Source: JAGTVG01 sp963699805
Lineage (GTDB): Bacteria; Bacteroidota; Bacteroidia; Cytophagales; Cyclobacteriaceae
Assembly: GCA_963699805.1 (NCBI GenBank)
Contig: CAVOVH010000009.1
Location: forward strand, 310,001-374,000
Length of the DNA stretch: 64,000 nt
Reading direction: 5' to 3'
Shown here: piece by piece, positions 1 to 7,359 of the stretch
Layout of the letters: each line of letters opens with the position of its first letter
Position numbering within the stretch: the first letter of the stretch is position 1
Position numbers and translations under genes: made by a program
The notes under the pieces: generated by a model
Databases searched by the model: none
The model's input: only the letters and a program-made list of their open reading frames with translations
Told to the model about the DNA's origin: nothing

Positions 1-86
1 GAATTCGAAAATAATGAAAATAGATTGAGAAGCGAGTCATCGTGAGCAATTAAGATTTTTCCGGTTTGCAAAAAATATTCAGCCAT
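1..86 (-). CDS. N-terminus of probable response regulator (partial)
   Basis: Only the first 28 codons lie in the window; the gene runs off the left edge. After a short lead the peptide reads KILIAHDDSLLNLFSLF. This resembles the first beta strand and acidic pocket of a CheY-like receiver domain, where the usual form is ILIxDDD. If so, it is a phosphorylation-controlled regulator, but the phospho-acceptor Asp and output domain are outside the window. The start is the ATG at 86. The call rests on one strand and an acidic pair, so it is tentative. Confidence 0.4.
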   Translation of the reverse strand, partial: MAEYFLQTGKILIAHDDSLLNLFSLFSN

Positions 87-315
87 AGACAACCCTTAGA
101 AGTACTATTCAATAATTTGATGCGAGTCACCCTCTTGGCAGACAAATTTCCTTGGATCCTAAAATGCTCTGTTTTACATTCACCAGTTCGGAAATGAATT
201 TACATTAAAATCAATTTATTATATTATTTGTTTTGATTTGAACCTGGAAAACAACCTTATTTAATTTCAAAGACTACTAAAAGAATTCACAACAAAAAAC
301 TATCTGGGAAATTGA

Positions 316-711
316 CTAATACTTTTCATTATTTGAAGGTTCCACTAAATCCCATAAATTTCCATAGAGATCTTCAAATACCGCAATCCTTCCATAAACT
401 TCATCCGAGGGTGGCCGAACAATTTTGATTTTTTGTTCCAATAAATTGCTGTAATCCCTTTCAAAGTCATCGGTGTGCAGGAATAAAAAAACCCGGCCTC
501 CTGTTTGATTTCCAATTCTTTTTTCCTGTTCCTCACTGGAAGCTTTGGCAAGTAATAATCGACATTCTTTTGAACCTTTTGGAGCCACCAGAACCCATCT
601 TTTTGTTTCACTTAATTTTGTATCCTCAATGAGTTCAAATTTAAGTTTCTGACTATAAAACTCAATGGCCTCATCATAATCTTTCACAAGTATTGAAATA
701 TGGGCTATCAT
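316..711 (-). CDS. VOC (glyoxalase/bleomycin-resistance) family protein
   Basis: A 131-residue single VOC domain. It opens with MIAHISILVKDYDEAIEFY, which has the usual strand-loop-helix and a possible metal-ligand His at residue 4. It closes with FEDLYGNLWDLVEP, which carries the usual C-terminal acidic ligand. An upstream in-frame Met at 810 would add 33 residues that do not fit the family, so the ATG at 711 is preferred. Members bind a metal and act as lyases, dioxygenases or drug-binding proteins; the substrate cannot be read from sequence. It stands alone on the minus strand, with gaps on both sides, and is probably cytoplasmic. Confidence 0.8.
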   Translation of the reverse strand: MIAHISILVKDYDEAIEFYSQKLKFELIEDTKLSETKRWVLVAPKGSKECRLLLAKASSEEQEKRIGNQTGGRVFLFLHTDDFERDYSNLLEQKIKIVRPPSDEVYGRIAVFEDLYGNLWDLVEPSNNEKY

Positions 712-1238
712 TTGTTTCAAGGTTGGCAAGTTATTGTGTAATGAGTTATTATATGTCCTCACGATAAAGTATGTTATCAAAATTACGCGGATGATCTTCT
801 GCCGCCACAAAATAAATCACTCCATGTTTTTTACAGAAGGAATAAATTATGTAATATGATTTTTTTAAAATTACATTTCTGATCGATTGCAACGAATTTA
901 AAAAGATTACATACCATAATCTCTTTCTTGTTGAAATAATGTTTGGCTCCTCGCGGAAAAAATGTCAATATTTGAATTAAAACTTTATCGTATAGCTGGT
1001 TATTAAAATAGATTAATACTCATATCTCTAATTAAATCCCCATTTTCACATTCCCAGTAATACATGATGGAAAATGAATTAAATCTTAACAATAATCACT
1101 GATAGGATAAACAATTTACATAAAAAGAGCACAAGTCGAATATTGAGTTATATTGTTGTTATTCAGCATTTTATTTAGTTTAAATAGTGCCTTTTTCTAC
1201 CCTTTTTTTACCATTCTTTATGCCCTATGTACATTTTT
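712..1238. other. Non-coding gap
   Basis: About 530 bases of AT-rich sequence with no credible reading frame on either strand. It contains the possible promoter region of the VOC gene at its left end and the 3' side of the 57-codon gene at its right. I see no RNA gene and no strong hairpin. Confidence 0.5.
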
Positions 1239-1412
1239 TCATATTGATGGACGCGCCATCAGCTCTCGTTCAAAATAGACCAGCTCTTTTCGGCCTGCGT
1301 CTTCCTGGATCTTACAATAATAGATCCTTTTAACATAACGCCTGATTACCAATTTCAGGGTCGGATCTATTTTTGAATAGACGACATCACCTTCTTTATA
1401 CTTGTTTTCCAT
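1239..1412 (-). CDS. Small conserved hypothetical protein, 57 aa
   Basis: A short gene running from the ATG at 1412 to a TGA at 1239-1241. The protein opens MENKYKEGDVVYSKIDP, continues with a basic stretch LVIRRYVKRIYYCK, and then ELVYFERELM. It is soluble and has no signal peptide or membrane segment. The strand-rich layout (GDVVY, then KLVIRRY, then YYCKIQED) looks like a small beta-barrel or SH3-like fold. I recall similar short proteins in other Bacteroidota but cannot name a function. It is the last gene of a leftward run with the cupin and CsbD-like genes, so a role in the same stress response is an inference from position. Confidence 0.7.
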   Translation of the reverse strand: MENKYKEGDVVYSKIDPTLKLVIRRYVKRIYYCKIQEDAGRKELVYFERELMARPSI

Positions 1413-1451
1413 GATAATTATTAATCTCGTTATTTGAATAATTATATACCG

Positions 1452-1799
1452 TTAGCTTTCATCCTCATACCCACTTTTTATGATGGTAGATATCATTTTA
1501 AACCTCACATTTGCTTTGATCGTGTTCCGGGTATGGGCGGGGATGATGATTGACTGCCCGCTTACGAGTAAGTTGGATATATCATCAATTACAATTTCAG
1601 CGATCCCATCAATGACCTGAATGAAGGTATCGAAAGGGGAAATTTTTTCTGTTAATGCCTCCCCAGAATCAAATGAAACTGCGCTGACATTGCCCGTTGT
1701 TTTTTTTATAATGGTTTTGATCACTACTGAATTGGGGACATATTCAATGATTTGAATAATGTTAAAAACTTTTGATTTTTTAAATTCAGAAGGATCCAT
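1452..1799 (-). CDS. Cupin-domain protein
   Basis: A 115-residue single-domain cupin. The N-terminal half has FDSGEALTEKISPFDTFIQV, where the cupin 1 motif normally carries His ligands; here they are largely absent. The second motif is LLVSGQSIIIPAHTRNTIKA, with a GxxxxIPxxxxH pattern. The His-poor first motif suggests that metal binding, if any, is atypical. Start choice: the ATG at 1799 (MDPSEFKKSKVFN) matches the length of short cupins, whereas an upstream Met at 1874 adds a Ser/Lys-rich tail with no domain. It lies between the CsbD-like and 57-aa genes, in the same orientation and closely spaced. Confidence 0.75.
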   Translation of the reverse strand: MDPSEFKKSKVFNIIQIIEYVPNSVVIKTIIKKTTGNVSAVSFDSGEALTEKISPFDTFIQVIDGIAEIVIDDISNLLVSGQSIIIPAHTRNTIKANVRFKMISTIIKSGYEDES

Positions 1800-1901
1800 T
1801 TGAAATTTGAATAAGAAAATACTTTGAGACGACAAAGAATCACTTTTTAGAGTTCCAGATCTTTTTGTCGCCAACCATGTTATTCATTCATTCGGGAGAG
1901 C

Positions 1902-2126
1902 TTAAAGATTTCCCGGTTGACCGTTTGTAATGATATTAATCACCTCCTCATGTAAATAGTCCGGTCTGTCTCCAATCCTTTTGAACAGGTCGTGTTCTTT
2001 ACCCGTTTCGAACGCCAAGTCTCCGTAAGTTGGATGCGGAAATTTTTCTTTTAGTTGTTTTGACTGCTTATCCCAGTTTCCAAAAATCTTAAAGTTTTCG
2101 GATGTTTTTTTGTGTGTTTTGTTCAT
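1902..2126 (-). CDS. CsbD-like stress protein
   Basis: A 74-residue hydrophilic protein with the CsbD-family layout. It has a central Trp followed by a Lys-rich helix (NWDKQSKQLKEKFP), then a Thr/Asp turn and an FETGKEHDLFKRIGDR segment matching the family's EGKxxELxxRL. CsbD proteins are small general-stress proteins of unknown biochemical role. The start at 2126 gives the normal family length; a Met at 2150 adds only eight residues. The gene is 38 bases downstream of a TTTG box and a 40-nt conserved element at 2191-2230, so it is probably the first gene of a unit that continues with the cupin. Confidence 0.75.
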   Translation of the reverse strand: MNKTHKKTSENFKIFGNWDKQSKQLKEKFPHPTYGDLAFETGKEHDLFKRIGDRPDYLHEEVINIITNGQPGNL

Positions 2127-2163
2127 TTTCTTCCACTTAATATGGACCATTGATAGTTACAGC

Positions 2164-2230
2164 ACAAAGGTGGGATTATCTACAATAGTAAGCGTTACAC
2201 AATTCTGAAAGTGTTTTACATATATCACAT
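2164..2230 (-). promoter_or_regulatory. Conserved stress promoter element, copy 1
   Basis: A 40-nt block at 2191-2230 (plus-strand reading) begins agcgttacacaatt and ends tttacatatatcaca plus one base. The same two halves with the same 40-nt length recur at 4290-4329. Reading leftward, both copies are followed by a CTTTG box that resembles the Bacteroidota -7 element, and then a gene start about 40 bases later. This fits an activator site next to a promoter for the CsbD-like gene. The AraC-type protein at 4324-4884 is the obvious but unproven regulator. Confidence 0.55.
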
Positions 2231-2498
2231 GTTTTTCAGCACTTCGCATACTTTGAGGCAGTAATATTAAGGGTATCGGACTCCCTGGCAACATGATTTG
2301 ATCCCCATTATCCAAAATTTCTTTGGGCCAAGAATTACCGGCATAAACAATTGTATTCTTGGTCTTTTTGGAGCCACCGTCCAACAAAACGGGCGCAAAT
2401 GAAGTATATGATATTTGGATATCTGGACCCCATGTATCCTGTCAGTGATTTTCATCTCCTGACATACATATTAATAAAAAGAATCTCAATCCTGCTGG

Positions 2499-2612
2499 TT
2501 AATGCAACGCAATCAGCGCAAGGGCGGGAAGGACACTTAACATCATCATTAACCAAAATAACAGAATCCACCTGATCGCCAGTGCATCCCATTGATGATA
2601 AATTTTCCTCAT
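2499..2612 (-). CDS. Possible 37-residue membrane peptide
   Basis: A short frame from the ATG at 2612 to a TAA at 2499-2501. The peptide has a charged start (MRKIYHQWDALAIRW) and then about 20 hydrophobic residues forming one membrane segment. It sits on the same strand as the surrounding stress genes. An AGGAAA-like purine stretch is not obvious upstream, and no homologue comes to mind. Single-pass mini-proteins are common in stress regulons, but an AT-rich gap could produce such a frame by chance. Confidence 0.3.
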   Translation of the reverse strand: MRKIYHQWDALAIRWILLFWLMMMLSVLPALALIALH

Positions 2613-2727
2613 GATAAATATTTAATTAAGATAACCATGATGCATTAATAAATTTGCTACTATACTACGGAAAAAGTTTAGTTACCCGGTTTTTTTCACG
2701 ATGCTTATTTTACCATATTTGCATGGT

Positions 2728-3027
2728 CTAGATTACCTTTTGATCATTTGATTCCGTGGCAGTTATTACGTTTTTTTTATTTTCTTCTGATTTAATTTTT
2801 TCATCTACAACAATATCGGAAGCTTCTTCACCGATTCTTTTGGATTTTTCAGAGAGGTTGTCCAGAAATTGATTGAATTTTTCTTTTACGGCGTTCGCAT
2901 AGTCTTCTCGTTTTTTGGATATTTTTTTCCGCGTATCCGAACCTTTTTCAGGAGCAAATAAAATACCAACCATTACACCTGAAACCATGCCTACCAATAC
3001 GCCTAATAATATTTTTACTGACCGCAT
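2728..3027 (-). CDS. YtxH-domain protein
   Basis: A 99-residue protein. Residues 1-25 form one glycine-rich membrane segment (LLGVLVGMVSGVMVGILFAP), followed at once by the family signature APEKGSDTRKKI. The rest is a highly charged Lys/Glu helix suited to a coiled coil. YtxH proteins are small inner-membrane stress proteins whose molecular role is not established. The gene follows the lmo0937-type gene after 41 bases on the same strand, and the two probably share a transcript. The start is the only sensible ATG. Confidence 0.85.
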   Translation of the reverse strand: MRSVKILLGVLVGMVSGVMVGILFAPEKGSDTRKKISKKREDYANAVKEKFNQFLDNLSEKSKRIGEEASDIVVDEKIKSEENKKNVITATESNDQKVI

Positions 3028-3068
3028 AATTATTTTTTTACATGATGTTTATGAAAGCAATGATTTCA

Positions 3069-3221
3069 TTAGATTCTTCCTCCTGATATAACCCTCAGTA
3101 ATACGGCAACAATTGCAATAACAATAAGAATGTGTATGATGCCTCCGGCATGGAAGCCCCAATAACCGACTGCCCAGCCGATGAGCAGGATTACGGCTAA
3201 AACATAAAGTAGATTTCCCAT
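3069..3221 (-). CDS. lmo0937-type small membrane protein, 50 aa
   Basis: A 50-residue protein from the ATG at 3221 to a TAA at 3069. It begins MGNLLYVLAVILLIGWAVGY, followed by WGFHAGGIIHILIVIAIVAV, and ends LLRVISGGRI. This is two hydrophobic segments separated by a Gly/His hinge, with a basic C-terminal tail. The pattern and length match the lmo0937 family of tiny membrane proteins, whose function is unknown. These are often found beside YtxH and CsbD genes, as here. It is probably the first gene of the unit with YtxH. Confidence 0.85.
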   Translation of the reverse strand: MGNLLYVLAVILLIGWAVGYWGFHAGGIIHILIVIAIVAVLLRVISGGRI

Positions 3222-3270
3222 CGTATAAATTTTTTACGTTTAATTGTTTGAGTGTAAAATTTAAGTAGTG

Positions 3271-3291
3271 AATAACCTTCTCGTTATTCTA
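3271..3291. terminator. Weak hairpin, possible terminator
   Basis: Arms gaataac and gttattc form a 7-bp stem with a 6-nt loop. It lies between the end of the exported hypothetical gene and the start of the lmo0937-type gene. No strong T run follows in the leftward direction, so it may be only a partial terminator or a processing stem. Confidence 0.3.
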
Positions 3292-3326
3292 AATAATTAT
3301 TTACCACTTGTGTCGAAAGATTATCT

Positions 3327-3770
3327 TTAAAATCTGTCGGTTGATAATATAAGCTCATCCCCCGGGTATTGAGCATTTGTATTCTCTTCGGCCGTAACAT
3401 ATATTTTGGATGGCTTATAGGAGGATACCGTTTCTAATGATGCTTTCATTTGTTTTGAAAGGAATCCAGAGGAACTATTTAACTGCCCTAAATTTTCTGT
3501 ATTTCCCTGGTCTGTTTCCATCCAGACCACATAAGATACACTTGAAGTTTGCAGTCTATCGACATCAGCTAAATCTTTTATTTCAACTTTAATAACATAA
3601 TTCTTGTTATTGTCTTGTTTCACCTTTGCATAACCTTCTGCTGCCGGAACCACTGATGAAGTCATAAACTTAATTTTCTGGGCATACGAAGTGATAGGAA
3701 TCATCATCCCCGCAATCAAAATACCTAAGAAGATATTTTTCGTCAGATTCATTAATTTTTTCGTTTTCAT
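3327..3770 (-). CDS. Exported hypothetical protein, 147 aa
   Basis: The N-terminus is a clear Sec signal: Lys-rich start, hydrophobic core FLGILIAGMMIPI, cleavage near SYA-Q at residue 30. The mature part is about 117 residues and strand-rich (YVIKVEIKDLADVDRL, VSYVVWMETDQG, SKIYVTAEEN), consistent with a small periplasmic beta-sandwich. I do not recognise a named family. The gene follows the coiled-coil lipoprotein by 11 bases on the same strand, so they are almost certainly co-transcribed from the element at 4290-4329. Confidence 0.8.
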   Translation of the reverse strand: MKTKKLMNLTKNIFLGILIAGMMIPITSYAQKIKFMTSSVVPAAEGYAKVKQDNNKNYVIKVEIKDLADVDRLQTSSVSYVVWMETDQGNTENLGQLNSSSGFLSKQMKASLETVSSYKPSKIYVTAEENTNAQYPGDELILSTDRF

Positions 3771-3781
3771 TTTGTTTTATT

Positions 3782-4216
3782 TTAAATTTTAGCGGTAAAA
3801 TCGTTAAAGGCTTTACCAAGCTCTTCCATATCGTGACTGAATTCTGTTTTAAATATTTCCCAATTCTCTTTACCTTCCGCTTTATAATCATCCAGTTTCA
3901 TTTTCATATCACTGTTTTTTTGTTCCAGTTCCGCAATTTTATTATTATAATCGGCCTTGGCTTCCATTTTTTCATTTTCAATTCTCACCTTAAACTCAGC
4001 GATATTTTGGTTGTTTGCTGCAATCTTGTCTGCTGTTTCTTTCCTGTAAATTTCGATATCCGCCAGGTATTCCTGATTGGCTTTATCTAAATCCTGGTTT
4101 GCTTCTGTTACTTTATCCTGTGCGTTCTCTACCTTTTGGGTAGGTGTATTACAGCTTGTCATGATTGCACCTGTCATAAGTGTGAATGCTGCGAGTACTA
4201 AAATTGATTTTTTCAT
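3782..4216 (-). CDS. Coiled-coil stress lipoprotein
   Basis: A 144-residue protein. The signal ends in a lipobox, AIMTSCN, placing the lipidated Cys near residue 21. The mature chain is almost entirely charged helix with heptad spacing (KADYNNKIAELEQKNSDMK), followed by WEIFKTEFSHDMEELGKAF. It is a long coiled coil anchored in a membrane, most likely facing the periplasm. It resembles the lipoproteins annotated near sll1863-type stress proteins, but I am not sure of that name. The start at 4216 is chosen because the signal peptide begins there; the longer frame to 4255 runs into the promoter element. Confidence 0.8.
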   Translation of the reverse strand: MKKSILVLAAFTLMTGAIMTSCNTPTQKVENAQDKVTEANQDLDKANQEYLADIEIYRKETADKIAANNQNIAEFKVRIENEKMEAKADYNNKIAELEQKNSDMKMKLDDYKAEGKENWEIFKTEFSHDMEELGKAFNDFTAKI

Positions 4217-4261
4217 ATTTATTATGTTAGATTGGATTACCATATTAATAAACAACTATGA

Positions 4262-4329
4262 AACAAAGATGGCGACATTCACGCTGTGAAGCGTTACACA
4301 ATTATGTGATTAATTTACATATATCACAG
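4262..4329 (-). promoter_or_regulatory. Conserved stress promoter element, copy 2
   Basis: The block at 4290-4329 has the same 14-base left half and 15-base right half as the copy at 2191-2230, with a different spacer of the same length. A CTTTG box lies at 4264-4268, about 48 bases before the lipoprotein start. The right edge overlaps the stop codon of the AraC-type gene (4324-4326), so the promoter for the lipoprotein unit is embedded at that gene's end. Confidence 0.55.
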
Positions 4330-4884
4330 GTTTTCGAGGTTGCTCCTGCGCTTTTTCTTCAGTTGTTTATAAAAGGAAGGAGAGAGGCCGGTAACTTTTT
4401 TGAATTGGTTTGATAAATGAGCCACACTGCTATAATGGAGTCTATAGGAAATTTCGGTAAGGTTAAGTTCATCGTACAAGAGCAACTCTTTTACCCTTTC
4501 AATTTTATGTAAGATGATGAAATGCTGTATGTTAATGCCCTTTACCTCTGAAAAAATGTTGGACAGGTAGGTATAATCGTAATTTAATTTTTCACTGATA
4601 TAATCGGAATAATTTACAATAGGCAATTCATCTGTATAGTGAATCATTTCGATAATCACATTCTTGATCTTTTCAATCAGAATACTCTTTTTATCGTCAA
4701 GTAATTCCAATCCTGACCGGAGCAGGTTCTTTTTTAATTTTTCCCTCAGTTCTGGTGTAATCGTATCCTCAATTTCAACACTCCCGAGATTAATAACTCG
4801 ATGTTGCAGTCCCAGTTTTTTCAGCTCTTCTGCCAGCACCATTTTGCATCGCAAGCTTACCATATATTTGATATAAAGCTTCAT
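4324..4884 (-). CDS. AraC-family transcriptional regulator
   Basis: A 186-residue regulator. The C-terminal half (about residues 95-180) is an AraC/XylS double helix-turn-helix, with SEKLNYDYTYLSNIFSEVKG as the first unit. The second is LTEISYRLHYSSVAHLSNQF, followed by the usual KKVTGLSPSFYK. The N-terminal 90 residues are not a cupin-type sugar-binding domain but a small mixed fold (KLYIKYMVSLRCKMVLAEEL), so the signal is unlikely to be a sugar. The start at 4884 follows the common MKLYIKYMVS opening of this subgroup. Its position at the head of the stress genes, and a repeated element upstream of two of their units, suggest it controls them. Confidence 0.85.
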   Translation of the reverse strand: MKLYIKYMVSLRCKMVLAEELKKLGLQHRVINLGSVEIEDTITPELREKLKKNLLRSGLELLDDKKSILIEKIKNVIIEMIHYTDELPIVNYSDYISEKLNYDYTYLSNIFSEVKGINIQHFIILHKIERVKELLLYDELNLTEISYRLHYSSVAHLSNQFKKVTGLSPSFYKQLKKKRRSNLENL

Positions 4885-5335
4885 GTATCTACCATTCATA
4901 TACAAATATTACACCCTTTCCCTAAGAATAGTTGGCAAAGAGTCTGAGTCAAGCGAACTCCGGGCTGGTAATAATCCTTATGAATTGAGGTTTACACCAA
5001 CCGTATTCCACCACTTTTAAAATAATAAATTAATTTATTTATGCAAATATATTGTTTAGAAATTTGCCGCAAATTGAACTATTGAAGATGTGCTTATGCG
5101 GGATTACTAATTTAAAGAAGCTAATTGAATTTAAATAATTAATGAAGCAAGAAATGTCTTATTTTTAAATTGACAGTTAATAACCTTAATTAAAATCATG
5201 TTATCCGACAAATTTAATTTAAACATCCTATTTTTTTCTAATTTACCATTTCGTAATCAAAAGAAATTTCCTTTTTTTCATTGAAAGTCTTGTTAATCAT
5301 TTTATCAAACATTATAAACCTAGAATTGAAAAAGA
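4885..5335. other. Non-coding gap
   Basis: About 450 very AT-rich bases between the leftward AraC-type gene and the rightward amidohydrolase gene. It must hold both promoters. I see no small gene, RNA gene or strong inverted repeat. Confidence 0.5.
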
Positions 5336-6430
5336 ATGAAATATCGTAGGGCAACAATATCATTTATTTTCATTTTAACCTTCATGGAAGGACAGGCACA
5401 GCAACCCACCATGAATTTTGAAAAGTATGATCCAAAATCTACCCTGGTAGTTCCCGAACATATTCTCACCAGGTCAAAATTTCCTTTTATCGATGTCCAC
5501 AGCCATCACTGGAACATGGGAACCATGGACCTCAAAGAACTTGTGGACCCAATGGAAAGCATGAATATGGCGGTGATGATTAATTTGAGTGGAGGGAATG
5601 GGGACCGGCTTAAGACCATGATTGATAATATCAAAGAAAACTACCCCAACAGATTTATTGTTTTTGCCAATATAAACTTTGAGGGTATTGGCAACATTGA
5701 CTGGGCTGAAAAGACAGTTAAGCAACTGGAGGAAGATGTCAGGAACGGCGCCAAAGGACTAAAGATATTTAAAAATCTTGGCTTTAGTGTCCTCGATACT
5801 TCCGGGAAAAGAGTGCCGGTGAATGATCCCCGGATAGATCCCATCTGGAAAAAATGTGCCGAACTGGGAATTCCGGTGCTGATTCATACTGCTGATCCGG
5901 CTCCTTTCTGGGAACCTCAGGATGAGCAAAATGAACGATGGCTGGAACTGAAGGAACGGCCCGGAAGAAAAAGATCCGATAAGGACCCTGCCCCCTGGCA
6001 ACAGATCATCGATGAACAACACCGGGTCTTTAAAAATCATCCCAACACCCTCTTTATCAATGCACACCTGGGCTGGTATGGGAATAACCTGCAGAAACTG
6101 GGTGAACTGATGGATCAAATGCCCAATATGTATACCGAGATTGGAGCCGTATTGGCAGAACTGGGTCGCCAACCGAGATCCGCACGGGCTTTTATGATCA
6201 AATATCAGGACAGGATCATGTTTGGAAAAGATGCCTGGGAACCTGAAGAATATTTGACCTATTTCAGGGTACTGGAAACAGCAGACGAATATTTCGATTA
6301 CTACCGGAAAAGACATGCTTTCTGGAAGATCTATGGACTCGATCTCCCGGATGAAGTATTAAAAAAAATATATTATAAGAATGCGCTGAAAATAATTCCG
6401 GGCATCGATGATTCCCTGTTTCCCGATTAG
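5336..6430 (+). CDS. Exported amidohydrolase-2 family protein
   Basis: A 364-residue TIM-barrel hydrolase. The signal peptide is cleaved near GQAQ (residue 21). The metal site is visible: DVHSHH (His55 and His57), then LIHTADP and INAHLGW for the later His ligands, and FGKDAW for the catalytic Asp. This is the Amidohydro_2 (PF04909-type) pattern, covering decarboxylases and lactonases as well as C-N hydrolases; the true substrate is unknown. It is followed after 44 bases by a sugar isomerase-like gene, suggesting a two-gene unit in carbohydrate or lactone breakdown. A TTCCCTG/CAGGGAA stem spans its stop codon. Confidence 0.8.
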   Translation: MKYRRATISFIFILTFMEGQAQQPTMNFEKYDPKSTLVVPEHILTRSKFPFIDVHSHHWNMGTMDLKELVDPMESMNMAVMINLSGGNGDRLKTMIDNIKENYPNRFIVFANINFEGIGNIDWAEKTVKQLEEDVRNGAKGLKIFKNLGFSVLDTSGKRVPVNDPRIDPIWKKCAELGIPVLIHTADPAPFWEPQDEQNERWLELKERPGRKRSDKDPAPWQQIIDEQHRVFKNHPNTLFINAHLGWYGNNLQKLGELMDQMPNMYTEIGAVLAELGRQPRSARAFMIKYQDRIMFGKDAWEPEEYLTYFRVLETADEYFDYYRKRHAFWKIYGLDLPDEVLKKIYYKNALKIIPGIDDSLFPD

Positions 6431-6474
6431 GCAGGGAATGTACTTTTTATTAAATTGAGTAAAATAAATTTTTT

Positions 6475-7359
6475 ATGATGAAAAAACACCGACGTGAATT
6501 TTTAAAAAAAACAGGTATTGCTGCCGCCACGCTATCCGCCTTCCCCTATCTGGTATCCTGTTCCGGGGAAAGTAAATCAAAAAAAGGAATGCAACTGGGA
6601 TTATGTACCTATTTATGGGGTAAGGATTGGGATCTGCCAACCCTGATTTCAAATTGCGAAAAGGCAGATATTCTCGGAATTGAATTGCGGCATCACCATG
6701 CCCATGGGGTTGAGCCCAGTCTTTCAAAAGAAGCAAGAGCGGAAGTGAGGAAAAGATTTGAAGACAGTCCGGTGGAACTGATCGGCTATGGACCCAATAC
6801 CTTTTTTCACCAGACAGATCCGGCGGAAGTAAAGGCTTCCATTGATCTGACCAAGGAATATATCCTATTAAGTCGGGATACGGGTGGCAGTGGGGTAAAG
6901 GTACAACCGAACCAGTTTAACGAAGGTGTACCTCATGAAGAGACGATTGAACAGGTGGGTGCTGCCTTGAATGAACTGGGAAAATACGGCGCGGATTATG
7001 GACAGCAGATCCGGCTGGAAGTTCACGGACCTGAAACAGCCCAATTACCCAACATTGCCGCCATCATGAAAGTAGCCGATCATCCCAATGTAACTGTGTG
7101 CTGGAATTCCAACGATGAAGATCTCCTGGGTAAAGGGCTGGAATATAATTTTAACCTGGTCAGAGATCGATTTGGAGACATTGCCCATATCAGGGAATTG
7201 AATATCGGTGACTATCCCTATCCGCAATTGATGGATTTATTTGTAGGAATGGATTACCAGGGATGGATCTTGCTGGAATGCAGGACCGAGCCTCCAGACC
7301 TCGTGGAGGCGATGAGAGAACAGAAAAGGATCTTCAATCGGATGATTGGTAGAACCTAG
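6475..7359 (+). CDS. Tat-exported sugar phosphate isomerase/epimerase-like protein
   Basis: A 294-residue protein of the xylose-isomerase-like TIM-barrel family (AP endonuclease 2 fold). The N-terminus has a twin-arginine pattern (RREFLKKTG) and a hydrophobic core ending in LVSCSG, so it could also be a lipoprotein. The barrel has GIELRHHHAHG near residue 65, IRLEVHGPE in the middle and CWNSNDED later, the last two being usual metal-binding positions. Family members isomerise or epimerise sugars or inositols; here export implies a periplasmic role. The start is the first of two adjacent ATGs. It forms a unit with the amidohydrolase upstream. Confidence 0.75.
   Translation: MMKKHRREFLKKTGIAAATLSAFPYLVSCSGESKSKKGMQLGLCTYLWGKDWDLPTLISNCEKADILGIELRHHHAHGVEPSLSKEARAEVRKRFEDSPVELIGYGPNTFFHQTDPAEVKASIDLTKEYILLSRDTGGSGVKVQPNQFNEGVPHEETIEQVGAALNELGKYGADYGQQIRLEVHGPETAQLPNIAAIMKVADHPNVTVCWNSNDEDLLGKGLEYNFNLVRDRFGDIAHIRELNIGDYPYPQLMDLFVGMDYQGWILLECRTEPPDLVEAMREQKRIFNRMIGRT

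Noticed and set aside
345..611. Second frame inside the VOC gene
   Set aside because: A shadow of the real VOC frame.
2157..2455. Two overlapping short frames on the minus strand upstream of the CsbD-like gene
   Set aside because: They run through the conserved promoter element, have no domain, and use unlikely residue patterns.
6412..6438. Hairpin across the amidohydrolase stop codon as a terminator
   Set aside because: A 13-nt loop and location over coding sequence make it weak, and the next gene is probably co-transcribed.
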